A stretch of 64,000 nt of DNA from Flagellimonas okinawensis (GTDB taxonomy: Bacteria > Bacteroidota > Bacteroidia > Flavobacteriales > Flavobacteriaceae): NCBI RefSeq assembly GCF_029194005.1, contig NZ_JARFVA010000001.1:1116001-1180000 (forward strand), written 5' to 3'. Positions 33,607 to 42,900 of the stretch are shown here, one piece after another (position 1 is the first letter of the stretch; each line of letters starts with the position of its first letter). The notes beneath the pieces are model-generated. The model was not told the DNA's origin. It was given only the letters and a program-made list of their open reading frames with translations, and did no database searches. Both the position numbers and the translations under genes were made by a program.

Positions 33607-34701
33607 ATGAAGTATTTGAGCGAATATAGAAACCTCGAGGCCACCAAAAAATATTTGGACCTGATTGCCAAAACAGCCACAAAAACATGGAACATCATGG
33701 AAATATGTGGCGGACAGACCCATGGTTTGGTGAAAAATGGCATTATCAACCTGCTACCGGATAATGTCCGAATGATACACGGACCTGGCTGCCCCGTATG
33801 CGTTACTCCTCTAAATTTAATAGACAAGGCCATTGAACTTTTGGAAAACGGGGTTATTGTTTGCTCATTTGGTGATATGGTTCGAGTGCCGGGCAGCAAA
33901 AAAAGTTTGTTGGAAGCAAAAGCGAATGGCGGAGATCTCCGTATACTTTATTCCCCTCTGGAAGCGGTAAACATTGCCAAACAAAACCCCGATAAAGAAG
34001 TGGTCTTCTTTGCTGTTGGTTTTGAAACCACTGCACCTGCAAATGCCCTTTCCGTACTGCACGCTAAAAAAGAGAACCTAAAAAACTATTCCATTTTGGT
34101 ATCCCATGTTTTGGTGCCCCCGGCCATGGAAGGAATTTTGGATGACGAGCTATGTACGATTGATGCATTTTTAGGTGCAGGACATGTTTGTGCCATAATG
34201 GGCATGAAGGAATATTACCCATTGGTAGAAAAATACAACATACCCATTGTGATCACCGGATTTGAACCATTAGATCTTGCACAGGGAATTTATATGGCCG
34301 TATTACAACTGGAACAAGGCATCTACAAATTGGAAAACCAATATGCACGGGTAGTAAAGGAAGAAGGAAACCTGGAGGCCAAGAAAATGATGCGAACCGT
34401 CTTCGAGATAGCTGATCGGGAATGGCGCGGCATTGGAACAATACCCGAGAGTGGATATCGCTTAAAAAAAGAATTCGCTGCATTTGATGCAGAAACAAAG
34501 TTTGGAATACAGTCGATTGTAACCCCCGAAAATTCCGCTTGTATTGCGGGTCAAATTTTAAAGGGGATCAAAAAACCGCACCAGTGCAAACAATTTGGAA
34601 AATCCTGCACACCTTCTAACCCTTTGGGAGCTCCAATGGTATCTTCCGAGGGTGCCTGTGCAGCGTACTATCATTTTTCTAATAACCTAATTACGTCTTA
34701 A
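33607..34701 (+). CDS. hypD: HypD, Fe-S scaffold for the Fe(CN)2CO unit
   Basis: 364 aa. The conserved signatures are CGGQTHGLVKNG, HGPGCPVCVTP, GFETTAPANAL and ITGFEPLDLAQG, with the C-terminal Cys set (SACIAGQ, CKQFGKSCTPSNPLGAPMVS) for the [4Fe-4S] cluster. It acts with HypC to bind iron and receive cyanide ligands. It starts 3 bp after hypF. Confidence 0.96.
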   Translation: MKYLSEYRNLEATKKYLDLIAKTATKTWNIMEICGGQTHGLVKNGIINLLPDNVRMIHGPGCPVCVTPLNLIDKAIELLENGVIVCSFGDMVRVPGSKKSLLEAKANGGDLRILYSPLEAVNIAKQNPDKEVVFFAVGFETTAPANALSVLHAKKENLKNYSILVSHVLVPPAMEGILDDELCTIDAFLGAGHVCAIMGMKEYYPLVEKYNIPIVITGFEPLDLAQGIYMAVLQLEQGIYKLENQYARVVKEEGNLEAKKMMRTVFEIADREWRGIGTIPESGYRLKKEFAAFDAETKFGIQSIVTPENSACIAGQILKGIKKPHQCKQFGKSCTPSNPLGAPMVSSEGACAAYYHFSNNLITS

Positions 34702-34703
34702 CC

Positions 34704-35729
34704 ATGAGCAATAAAGACCTTGGATACGAAGCCATTAATTTGGGACATGGCAGCGGAGGATTGATGACACGAAATTTGTTGGACAGTATCATTTTTGAGA
34801 CTTTCAACAACCCTTACCTCAATAAAAAACACGATGGTTCCATTATAAAAGTAGATGGTGAAATGGCCATTTCCACAGATAGCTTTGTGGTATCCCCCAT
34901 ATTTTTCAAAGGAGGCAACATCGGGGAATTGGCCGTAAATGGAACGGTAAACGACGTAGCCATGTGTGGCGCGGTTCCCAAATTTCTATCACTGGCATTT
35001 ATAGTGGAAGAAGGACTGCCCATGGAAGAATTTAAAACCATTGTACATTCCATAAAAGAGACGGCCGATAAAGCTGGTGTCCAGATCATAACCGGAGACA
35101 CCAAGGTGGTTGAACGTGGCAAGGGCGATAAAATTTTTATAAACACAACAGGTTTTGGGAAAGTTCATCCTAATGCCCACATCTCACCCGACAAAATAAA
35201 ATCTAGCGATAAAATAATAATAAGCGGACCTGTTGCCCAACATGGTATGGCGATCATGTCCCAAAGAGATGGTTTGGAATTTGAGTCCACAATAGAAAGT
35301 GACACCACCAATCTTAACTTTTTGGTGAACGACCTTTTGGATGTATTCGGGAATAAGATCCATCTGTTCCGTGACCCCACGCGAGGTGGTGTGGCAAGTG
35401 TACTGTCGGAACTGGCCGACGATACCAATTTGGGCATTTCGCTCAAAGAGACAGATATACCCTTGGATGACCAAGTAGCGGCAGCCTGTGAAATTTTGGG
35501 CTTGGACCCACTTTTTGTGGCAAACGAAGGTATTTTTATCACCATTGTCGATGGTGAAATCGCCGAGGCCGCAGTTGCATTGATGAAAAAACATGAGAAA
35601 AGTCCGCGGGCAGCCTGTATCGGTGAATTTACCTCAGAACATCCCAAAAAAGTAGTAATGCACAGTGTAATTGGAGGCAAACGTATGGTAACACCTTTAT
35701 TGGGAGAACAGTTACCGAGAATCTGCTAA
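34704..35729 (+). CDS. hypE: HypE, dehydratase forming thiocyanate for cyanide ligands
   Basis: 341 aa. A PurM/AIR-synthase-like fold with LGHGSGGLMTRNLL, ISTDSFVVSPIFFKGG and DPTRGGVASVL, ending in the diagnostic PRIC, whose Cys341 takes the carbamoyl group from HypF. It starts 2 bp after hypD and overlaps the convergent transporter gene by 4 bp. The HypA-F set is complete in this window. Confidence 0.96.
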   Translation: MSNKDLGYEAINLGHGSGGLMTRNLLDSIIFETFNNPYLNKKHDGSIIKVDGEMAISTDSFVVSPIFFKGGNIGELAVNGTVNDVAMCGAVPKFLSLAFIVEEGLPMEEFKTIVHSIKETADKAGVQIITGDTKVVERGKGDKIFINTTGFGKVHPNAHISPDKIKSSDKIIISGPVAQHGMAIMSQRDGLEFESTIESDTTNLNFLVNDLLDVFGNKIHLFRDPTRGGVASVLSELADDTNLGISLKETDIPLDDQVAAACEILGLDPLFVANEGIFITIVDGEIAEAAVALMKKHEKSPRAACIGEFTSEHPKKVVMHSVIGGKRMVTPLLGEQLPRIC

Positions 35730-36430
35730 AAACTAAAAATCCAGTAAACACCTATGATAATGGCAAAAAGTCCACCTGCCATTCGGATACCATTAAAAAA
35801 CATATCGCTGTGACCATTTTTTGCTAAGGCCGAGACCTTGCCTATCACAAAGGCAAATGTTATCATGGCCACCAATATACCCGCTCCAAAACCAATGATA
35901 TAGGCAATAGAGTCTGATTGGGTTTCAAAACCCAAAACGGGCAGGAACAACAAAAAATGGGAAACACCTGCCAGACCATGCAAAATACCGATGGAAAAAG
36001 ATGCTAAATTATTCTGTTTGATTTTTTCGTTGTGTACATGATGGTGCGAACCAGAACCATCATGGCGGTGTTCATGAGAGTGTATGACCGGTTGATTTTC
36101 TGTATGTAGGTGTAAATGTTTGTGCTTTTTTCTTTTCTGGAAAATTCGAAACAAAGCCCAACAACCGATTCCTACCAACACCACACCGACCAGTTGCTCA
36201 CTGTACAATGAAATTTCCTCTACGGGAATCACCTCTTTAAAAATGGCAAAGAGCAAACCGATAGCAATCATTCCCACTAAATGACCAATTCCCCAAAAAA
36301 GCCCAATTTTCCAAGCCCTTCGCTTAGATTCAATAGCAAAAGGAGCAACCGCCGCCAAATGGTCCGGGCCTGCAATAACATGTAAAATCGAGGCAATTAA
36401 ACCAGCGGTCAGCGGAAAGGTTGTATCCAT
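35726..36430 (-). CDS. NicO/RcnA-type nickel (cobalt) transporter, His-rich
   Basis: 234 aa with about six helices. The first holds HVIAGPDHLAAVAPFA (His-x4-Asp-His), a motif of nickel/cobalt transporters and UreH-like proteins, and GILHGLAGVSHFLLF repeats the pattern. A His-rich loop (HLHLHTENQPVIHSHEHRHD and HHHVH, residues about 105-135) should bind metal. Its place at the end of the hydrogenase locus suggests nickel supply, though export cannot be excluded from sequence. It converges on hypE with 4 bp overlap. Confidence 0.8.
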   Translation of the reverse strand: MDTTFPLTAGLIASILHVIAGPDHLAAVAPFAIESKRRAWKIGLFWGIGHLVGMIAIGLLFAIFKEVIPVEEISLYSEQLVGVVLVGIGCWALFRIFQKRKKHKHLHLHTENQPVIHSHEHRHDGSGSHHHVHNEKIKQNNLASFSIGILHGLAGVSHFLLFLPVLGFETQSDSIAYIIGFGAGILVAMITFAFVIGKVSALAKNGHSDMFFNGIRMAGGLFAIIIGVYWIFSF

Positions 36431-36445
36431 TTATTACAGAAAAAT

Positions 36446-36459
36446 GATTTAAGTAAATC
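36446..36459. promoter_or_regulatory. Dyad upstream of the nickel transporter
   Basis: GATTTAAGTAAATC is an inverted repeat (GATTTA, AG, TAAATC) 15 bp before the transporter start. It could be a metal-regulator site, but AT-rich dyads are common. The rest of the gap up to 36723 has no recognised feature. Confidence 0.3.
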
Positions 36460-36723
36460 TACAAATTTCGAAGGTTGCATAGAACTTAATCAGCTATGAA
36501 TTATAATCAAGTTTACCGATTAAAATGAAATCGATTTATATGCCATCACCCAAACCCAATCAAACAAATAATAAAATTTCGGTCAACTCATGAATCTTTG
36601 CACCAAAGCTATAAACTACTGAAAATAAAAGCTCTGATCCTACGTTGAAACATACGGAACCATCCATTTGGATAGGCATTGGCACGGATGTTGTATTCTA
36701 TGCTCTCCCAAAACCTTACAACG

Positions 36724-37725
36724 ATGAAAAACTTTAACCTTTTACTGATTTCCATTTGCGCCATAAGTTTAGTTTCCTGTGCCAGTTCAGGATTTGTTTA
36801 CCTGGATTACCCACAAGAACCTGAACTCGTTCTGCCACAAGAAATAGGAAAAATAGCGGTTGTCAACCGATCCTTGACCAAAGAAGAGGATAAAAGCAAT
36901 AAAACATTGGAATCCATTGCCACCGGCGAAATAGCTGGCTCGGACAAGCTGGCCTCCGATGAGGCCGTAAAAGGAATTTTTGATGGTTTACAGAACAGCA
37001 ATCACCTTAAAGCTGTGATACCGCCAACAGTCCGTATTTATGGTACAGGCACCAGAAAAATGCCGGAAACCCTTAGCTGGGACAAAGTGAATGAAATCTG
37101 TGAATCCGCCAATGCAGATGTGCTTTTGGTCTTGGAAAACTTTGACTCCAATTCCGATTTTGTAATTGCCAATGCAGTAAACCAAGTTACCTCAGTACTG
37201 GAAACAGGAAGAACCAATACACGGTTCCCGAGACGTGCCCGAGTCAATGTTAGAAGCTTCTGGAGATTGTACGATCCACAAACAAAAACGATCATGGATC
37301 AATATCAACAAACCTATTTCATGGACTTTGACCTTTTTAGCGGGGCAGCTCCCCTATCCGCACTCCCCGAGACGGCATATGCCGCTGGAATGGATTACAC
37401 CAATCGCTTTTTTACCAGTTATTACCGGGTGAGAAGGGACATGTACAAAAAAGGAAAGGGAAGGGATAAAAACCAATTTGCCGCAGGTTGGCGAAGCAGT
37501 GAAGTGGCCAATTGGGACAATGCAATAAATATGTGGACCCAAGTAGCGAACAATCGTGGAAAATCTGCAGGTAGGGCGGCACATAATGTCGCAGTTGCCT
37601 ACGAAGTGAAGGGTGAAACCGACCTTGCATTGGAATGGGCCCAACGTGCCTATCAAGAATTTGGGGATAAAATGGCACGGGACTATGCCAAAGTCCTTTT
37701 GAACAGGAAGAGGCTGGAGTATTAA
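36724..37725 (+). CDS. DUF6340-family lipoprotein
   Basis: 333 aa from ATG 36724, giving a clear lipoprotein signal (LLISICAISLVSC); the upstream extension to 36679 was rejected because it precedes this signal. The mature part matches Bacteroidota proteins of DUF6340: KIAVVNRSL near residue 40, then alpha/beta sequence and TPR-like helices at the end (AGRAAHNVAVAYEVKGETDLALEWAQRAY). Function unknown, probably at the cell envelope. It stands alone between the nickel gene and an AraC regulator. Confidence 0.75.
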   Translation: MKNFNLLLISICAISLVSCASSGFVYLDYPQEPELVLPQEIGKIAVVNRSLTKEEDKSNKTLESIATGEIAGSDKLASDEAVKGIFDGLQNSNHLKAVIPPTVRIYGTGTRKMPETLSWDKVNEICESANADVLLVLENFDSNSDFVIANAVNQVTSVLETGRTNTRFPRRARVNVRSFWRLYDPQTKTIMDQYQQTYFMDFDLFSGAAPLSALPETAYAAGMDYTNRFFTSYYRVRRDMYKKGKGRDKNQFAAGWRSSEVANWDNAINMWTQVANNRGKSAGRAAHNVAVAYEVKGETDLALEWAQRAYQEFGDKMARDYAKVLLNRKRLEY

Positions 37726-37758
37726 GTTGCACTGTTAAATGGTTAACTTAGCGCTTGT

Positions 37759-38904
37759 ATGAGTGCTCCCAATCCTATATTAACCACCATCATATTTGTA
37801 TTTGCCCTACAGGCCATAATATTGGGAGGTATGTTGCTGTCCAAACGCCAACAAAACCCTTCCCATATATTTTTATCGCTCCTGATATTCTTTTTTGCTC
37901 TTATGGCATTGAACATTGCCTTAGTCAATGTGCTGAGAAGCCATAACATGATGGATACCTTTAGGTATGTGCAACTGGAACTCTTGTTTGGGATAGGTCC
38001 TGCGTTATACTTTTATACGAAAAGCGTCACCGATAGGGATTTTAGGTTTTCAAAGAAAGACTACATTCATTTTGTTCCCCTACTGCTGGAGTTCATCTTT
38101 TACCGGACTGCATTTTACAGATTGGGTGCAGATGGCCTGTACCAAACTCCCCATCATCCGTACACCAACATATATCTGGTGGAGCAATGGCTGGGAATCC
38201 TGTCCATTACCATTTACACCATTATCTCGCTTTTGGTTCTTTACCGATATCAAACATGGTTGAAACAGCATTTTTCCAATTTGGAGAACAAATCTTTGAA
38301 TTGGTTAAAAGCACCAATTTTAATCTATTCGGCATTTTGGATAGGCTGGATGATCTTAACAGAAATCGACCGTTTTGTTTTTGATCGAGAATTGAGGGAA
38401 TCCTATTTTCTCCCAACTTTTGTTGGATTGGCCATTGTAACCTATTGGATTGGCTTTAAAGGGTACCTAAGATCACGTACCAAAACCTCCGGTTATTTAA
38501 CCAAGAAATCGACATCCGAAGAGCTAAATCAAAATCTTGAATGGGCAAAAAAAATTGAATCGACCATGATAAATGAGCGACCCTACCTGGATTCCGAACT
38601 TGACCTTGCCAAGTTATCCGAGCTAGTGGACCTCAACCCAAAACAAGTCTCCCAAACCATCAACCGTAGTTTTTCCAAAAACTTCTATGAGTTTGTGAAC
38701 GGTTATCGCATCGAAGAATTTAAAAGACGTACTACCCTTCCGGAAAATAAAAAACTGACCTTGCTCGGTCTCGCCTACGAGTGTGGGTTTAAATCAAAAT
38801 CTACGTTCAACGACGTCTTTAAAAAAACCACTGGAAAAACGCCGAGCCAGTTCGTGGAGCAAGAAAAAAAGAAGTCCGAAAAGAAGCATTCGGTCGCGCG
38901 TTAG
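37759..38904 (+). CDS. AraC-family regulator with membrane sensor half
   Basis: 381 aa. Residues 1 to about 235 form seven membrane helices (IFVFALQAIILGGMLL, IFLSLLIFFFALMALNIALV and others), followed by a cytoplasmic HTH_18 domain (ARKIESTM-like linker, LDLAKLSELVDLNPKQVSQTI, LLGLAYECGFKSKSTFNDVF, KKTTGKTPSQF). This membrane-bound AraC layout is common in Flavobacteriia. The ligand is unknown. The S41 peptidase 37 bp downstream may be its target or partner. Confidence 0.85.
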   Translation: MSAPNPILTTIIFVFALQAIILGGMLLSKRQQNPSHIFLSLLIFFFALMALNIALVNVLRSHNMMDTFRYVQLELLFGIGPALYFYTKSVTDRDFRFSKKDYIHFVPLLLEFIFYRTAFYRLGADGLYQTPHHPYTNIYLVEQWLGILSITIYTIISLLVLYRYQTWLKQHFSNLENKSLNWLKAPILIYSAFWIGWMILTEIDRFVFDRELRESYFLPTFVGLAIVTYWIGFKGYLRSRTKTSGYLTKKSTSEELNQNLEWAKKIESTMINERPYLDSELDLAKLSELVDLNPKQVSQTINRSFSKNFYEFVNGYRIEEFKRRTTLPENKKLTLLGLAYECGFKSKSTFNDVFKKTTGKTPSQFVEQEKKKSEKKHSVAR

Positions 38905-38941
38905 ACCACTGCCATCTAGTTTTGCGGCAAATAAATATTTG

Positions 38942-40339
38942 ATGAAAGCTATTTTAATACACAAAATCAAAATTTGTCTCGTTTCCTTATTGTTTGGACT
39001 TTTACTAATAGGTCAACTTAAAGCACAAACAAGGTTCTCCAAAAACGCTGTATTGGAAGACTTGGAGTTTCTGAGAATATCTTTGGAACAAACACATTAC
39101 GATTTGTACGCCTACACTCCAAAATCCGAGTTCATCGACAATTACCTACACGTAAAACAGACGATTAAAAAGGACAGTTTTAGTTTATTGGAAACCACAA
39201 CACTCTTTCAAAGAGTAATATCAAAAGTTAACAACGGCCATACCGAAATTGGATTCCCCGGGACCTCGTACGGTCAATATGCCTATTCTGGAGGAACAAT
39301 TTTTCCTTTGGAAATTGCCTTTGAGAACGGCAAGGCCCTTATACGCAAAAACTGGTCGAACAACAATAATATCCAAATAGGTTCTGAAGTACTTCGTATA
39401 AATGAAACATCCATTTCAGAAATACTATCCGACATTTGCCCTCTGGTTTCAGCCGAACGCCCTTATTTTAAAAACGCAAAAATTGAGTTGTTTTCTTTCC
39501 CAAGGCTCTATTGGCAACTATACGGTGAACAGGAAAGTTTTGAGATAGCCGTTGCGCTGGATGGTGATGTGGAAACTCATACAGTCGATGCCGTTGACTT
39601 AATCCAAGGTTTCGAAATGAAGCGAACAGAAATTTTCAATTCAGGTCGAGAGCTAAAATTCATTGATGGATTCGCATATCTCAACCCCGGTAATTTTAAT
39701 GGTGACGAGACAAAATTCAAAAAATTCATTGATTCGGCCTTTACTCAAATAAAAGCAAACAAGAACACCAACCTGATCATTGACCTTAGGAACAATCTTG
39801 GTGGCAATGACTCTTTCAGTGATTATTTGGTCTCCTATATTGCGGACAAACCATTTAAGTGGCACTCCAAGTTTTATGTTAAGACGAGTAAAATCCTAAA
39901 AGAACAATCCCGTAAAAACAACGATACCACACAGATCTATTTTAAGGAAATCCTGAATCATAAAAATGGGGAGTCCTATGAATTTGTTTTTGATGAATAT
40001 CCGCCACAACCCAGAGAAAAACGATTTCCGGGCAAGGTTTATGTTCTGGTGAACAGGCAATCGCATTCACAGGCTGCAGTGACCGCGGCCCAGATTCAGG
40101 ACAATGGGTTTGCGACCATTGTTGGAGAAGAAACAGGTGAATACCCGACACTTTTTGCTTCACAGTTTCAATATCCATTGCCAAATACGGGAATAACCAT
40201 CAATGTTTCAAAAGGATACAGCATCCGCCTAAATGGAAGTACAAAAAAAGAGGGCGTTGTTCCCGATATAATTATACAAGATCATTTACTGGACGAAAAA
40301 GATGAGATACTGAACGGACTTCTTCATAAAATCGAATAA
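38942..40339 (+). CDS. S41-family (tail-specific-protease-like) peptidase
   Basis: 465 aa from ATG 38942, which gives a signal peptide (CLVSLLFGLLLIGQLKAQ); the longer frame from 38783 runs inside the AraC gene and was not used. A helical N-terminal part precedes a PDZ-like region and the S41 core: NLIIDLRNNLGGND, VYVLVNRQSHSQAAVTAAQI (catalytic Ser in SHSQAA) and VGEETGEYPT. It is exported. The substrate is unknown; the gene ends at a strong terminator. Confidence 0.82.
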   Translation: MKAILIHKIKICLVSLLFGLLLIGQLKAQTRFSKNAVLEDLEFLRISLEQTHYDLYAYTPKSEFIDNYLHVKQTIKKDSFSLLETTTLFQRVISKVNNGHTEIGFPGTSYGQYAYSGGTIFPLEIAFENGKALIRKNWSNNNNIQIGSEVLRINETSISEILSDICPLVSAERPYFKNAKIELFSFPRLYWQLYGEQESFEIAVALDGDVETHTVDAVDLIQGFEMKRTEIFNSGRELKFIDGFAYLNPGNFNGDETKFKKFIDSAFTQIKANKNTNLIIDLRNNLGGNDSFSDYLVSYIADKPFKWHSKFYVKTSKILKEQSRKNNDTTQIYFKEILNHKNGESYEFVFDEYPPQPREKRFPGKVYVLVNRQSHSQAAVTAAQIQDNGFATIVGEETGEYPTLFASQFQYPLPNTGITINVSKGYSIRLNGSTKKEGVVPDIIIQDHLLDEKDEILNGLLHKIE

Positions 40340-40361
40340 TATACCACTGGGGCAATTATAG

Positions 40362-40393
40362 AAAATGCTGTTTTTTAAAACAGCATTTTTTTT
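40362..40393 (+). terminator. Intrinsic terminator after the S41 peptidase gene
   Basis: AAAATGCTGTTTT pairs with AAAACAGCATTTT and is followed by T residues, 22 bp after the stop. It also argues against a BCCT start at 40365, which would lie in the hairpin. Confidence 0.8.
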
Positions 40394-40439
40394 ATTCGGG
40401 CAATTTCATTATTCTACCCTGCTCAAACAGCAATCGTCC

Positions 40440-42029
40440 ATGGCCAGAAAAGGAGATAAAAAGTATTTTGATATTCATGCCCCGGTATTCTATCCAGCAG
40501 CAGTAATTATATTGGCCACTATACTAGTTTCATTTTTTTACAGCGAATCATTGGTGGAATCCTTTGGATATTTTCAAGAAAAAACATCGGAATATGCGGG
40601 TTGGTTTTTTATACTTTCCATGAACATTTTTGTGGTGGCCGCATTATGGTTCGCCTTCAGCAAATTTGGAAAAATCCGATTGGGAGGTCCAAAGGCACGA
40701 CCACAATTCTCGACTTTTTCTTGGTTTTCCATGTTGTTTTCGGCAGGATTGGGCATTGGCCTCATGTTTTACGGGGTAGCGGAACCTATGTTCCATTTTG
40801 ACAACCCTCCCCTGCCAGTCGATACTGTTGCCGAACGAGCCGAAAACGCCATGCTCTTTACATTTCTCCACTATGGCTTCCATGGATGGGCCCCTTATGT
40901 GATCATTGGTTTGGCTCTGGCCTTTTTCACCTTTAACAAAGGCTATCCATTAACCATAAGTTCCTTGTTCAGACCGCTGATCGGCAACAAGGTTGATGGC
41001 TTTTGGGGACATCTTATCGATGTACTAGCCGTAATCGCCACCTTATTTGGCCTGGCCACGACATTGGGTATCGGAGTACAACAAATCGGTTCGGGACTCG
41101 AGTTTCTTTTCGGTATTGAGAATACAACAAAAACACATATCACCCTTATCATATGCATTACATTGGCAGCGACCACTTCGGTGGTATTTGGTCTGGACAA
41201 GGGCGTTCGTTTTTTAAGTGTGGTCAATATGAGGCTTGCCCTGCTCTTCCTGATCTTTATCCTGTTCATAGGTCCGACCTCATTTATTATGGACGGACTA
41301 GTTCAAAATGTCGGGAACTATTTGAATTCCCTGATCAAGGTGGGTACATGGGCAGAAACATATCAAAACAACAATTGGCAGCATAGCTGGACGGTTTTTT
41401 ATTGGGCCTGGTGGATCAGTTGGTCACCTTTTGTAGGTATGTTCATAGCACGGGTTTCCAAAGGAAGAACGGTAAAAGAGTTTATACTGGGTGTGCTCTT
41501 GGTTCCATCGTTGTTGGTGTTCGTATGGATGTCCGTTTTTGGCGGAGCGGCCATTTTTGTGGAATCTCAAGGGTTGGCGCCTATTGCACAAAGTGTATCC
41601 GAGGACCTTTCTACGGCCTTGTTTGTTTTACTAGGGGAATTTCCATTATCCTCCATAACATCCTTTATTGGAATAGTGCTGGTCACAATTTTCTTTGTGA
41701 CTTCGTCCGACTCCGGCTCCTTGGTCATCGACAGCATTACTTCTGGCGGAAAATTGGATGCCCCTGTGGGCCAACGTATATTTTGGGCCCTATTGGAAGG
41801 GGGTGTGGCGGCTTCACTTTTATTTGCAGGTGGATTAAAAGCGTTACAGTCCGCAGTAATATCTGCCGGACTTCCGTTTGCCATTATTATCTTGCTTATC
41901 ATTTACTCACTGGCCAAAGAGTTCACCAAAACCACTCATAGAATGTGGCTCAAGGCCAAGGAAAAGGAAAGAAACGCATATCTGGAGCAACTCAAAACAA
42001 TTATCAATTCTGAAGACGATGAAGATTGA
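40440..42029 (+). CDS. BCCT-family betaine/carnitine/choline-type transporter
   Basis: 529 aa from ATG 40440. Twelve helices and the family core are visible: FSMLFSAGLGIGLMFYGVAEP, FLHYGFHGWAPYVIIGL and FYWAWWISWSPFVGMFIARV followed by SKGRTVKEF. The Trp-rich box lines the trimethylammonium site, so uptake of glycine betaine or a relative with Na+ or H+ is likely. The C-terminal tail is charged, a possible osmosensor. Its last 11 bp overlap a universal-stress-type gene, so the two are coupled. Confidence 0.92.
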   Translation: MARKGDKKYFDIHAPVFYPAAVIILATILVSFFYSESLVESFGYFQEKTSEYAGWFFILSMNIFVVAALWFAFSKFGKIRLGGPKARPQFSTFSWFSMLFSAGLGIGLMFYGVAEPMFHFDNPPLPVDTVAERAENAMLFTFLHYGFHGWAPYVIIGLALAFFTFNKGYPLTISSLFRPLIGNKVDGFWGHLIDVLAVIATLFGLATTLGIGVQQIGSGLEFLFGIENTTKTHITLIICITLAATTSVVFGLDKGVRFLSVVNMRLALLFLIFILFIGPTSFIMDGLVQNVGNYLNSLIKVGTWAETYQNNNWQHSWTVFYWAWWISWSPFVGMFIARVSKGRTVKEFILGVLLVPSLLVFVWMSVFGGAAIFVESQGLAPIAQSVSEDLSTALFVLLGEFPLSSITSFIGIVLVTIFFVTSSDSGSLVIDSITSGGKLDAPVGQRIFWALLEGGVAASLLFAGGLKALQSAVISAGLPFAIIILLIIYSLAKEFTKTTHRMWLKAKEKERNAYLEQLKTIINSEDDED

Positions 42030-42900
42030 CAAACTATTTATTGGCCTGGATTTATCCAATTATGACATTGCCTGTATAAACAATGCCTATTATCTGCTGG
42101 ATCATATTTCCACTATTGAATCCGTAGTGCTTTTTCACAATATAAAATTTGATTTTATCGGGGCTCTTGATGAATTTACGGCGCTAAGCAGTGAGCAATT
42201 GAGAGAAAAAATCCTGAAGCATATCAAAAAAAATTACATTCCATTGTTCAAAGAACATTCGGAAAAGGTAATACCTACTGTAACCGATGACAACAATACC
42301 ATAAATGCCATAAAAAACCAATTACCCTACAATACGGATTCCACACTATTTATTTTTGGAAGCAAATCACAAGAAGATGGAACGGGAGATGTGCCCATGA
42401 AATCAGTATCCCTTAAAATGTTCAATGCTCCGGTATTGTTCTGCCCTCAAAAGACACAATTCCCATTTGAATCTTTGTTTGCCGCTATTGATCTAAAAAC
42501 CAAAGGAAGGGACAAGAAAGTGATTGCCTGGGCCAATAACTTTAGGGGATATTTCCCCGACCTGGAAGTAACGGGGTTGTATGTAAACCAAACGCCATTG
42601 GGTTATTTCCCATACATAGAACAAGAGGATGATGAAATTGCCGAAGAATTATGGCAAAATTGTGAAACCAAATTCAAAAAGCTCTCGGAGAACCATCAAA
42701 AACATTTAAAAGAATGGCACTTTAAACTATTAAAGGGCAAAGGCGTGGTGCAGCACATTAAAACAGCCATCAAAAAGAAAAAACCCGACTTATTGATCAT
42801 GGGCCGAAATTCCACCTTTTTACGTAACTCCAATGTTTATGGGAGCACGACCAGAAAATTATTGTTGAGCAAGCCCAAGGTTCCCGTATTGGTGATCTGA
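42019..42900 (+). CDS. Universal-stress-protein-like protein coupled to the BCCT transporter
   Basis: 293 aa from ATG 42019, overlapping the transporter by 11 bp; the longer frame from 41878 lies within the transporter and was rejected. Two UspA-like halves: KIDKLFIGLDLSNYD at the start, and a C-terminal segment with DLLIMGRNSTFLRNSNVYGS and a final strand VPVLVI. The ATP-binding Gly/Ser motif (G-x2-G-x9-G-S/T) is only partly kept. It may regulate the transporter, as Usp-type domains do in other carriers. It meets the DUF1080 gene end to end. Confidence 0.75.
   Translation: MKIDKLFIGLDLSNYDIACINNAYYLLDHISTIESVVLFHNIKFDFIGALDEFTALSSEQLREKILKHIKKNYIPLFKEHSEKVIPTVTDDNNTINAIKNQLPYNTDSTLFIFGSKSQEDGTGDVPMKSVSLKMFNAPVLFCPQKTQFPFESLFAAIDLKTKGRDKKVIAWANNFRGYFPDLEVTGLYVNQTPLGYFPYIEQEDDEIAEELWQNCETKFKKLSENHQKHLKEWHFKLLKGKGVVQHIKTAIKKKKPDLLIMGRNSTFLRNSNVYGSTTRKLLLSKPKVPVLVI

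Noticed and set aside
41878-42018. N-terminal extension of the Usp-like protein
   Set aside because: It lies wholly inside the BCCT coding region and adds no Usp sequence.
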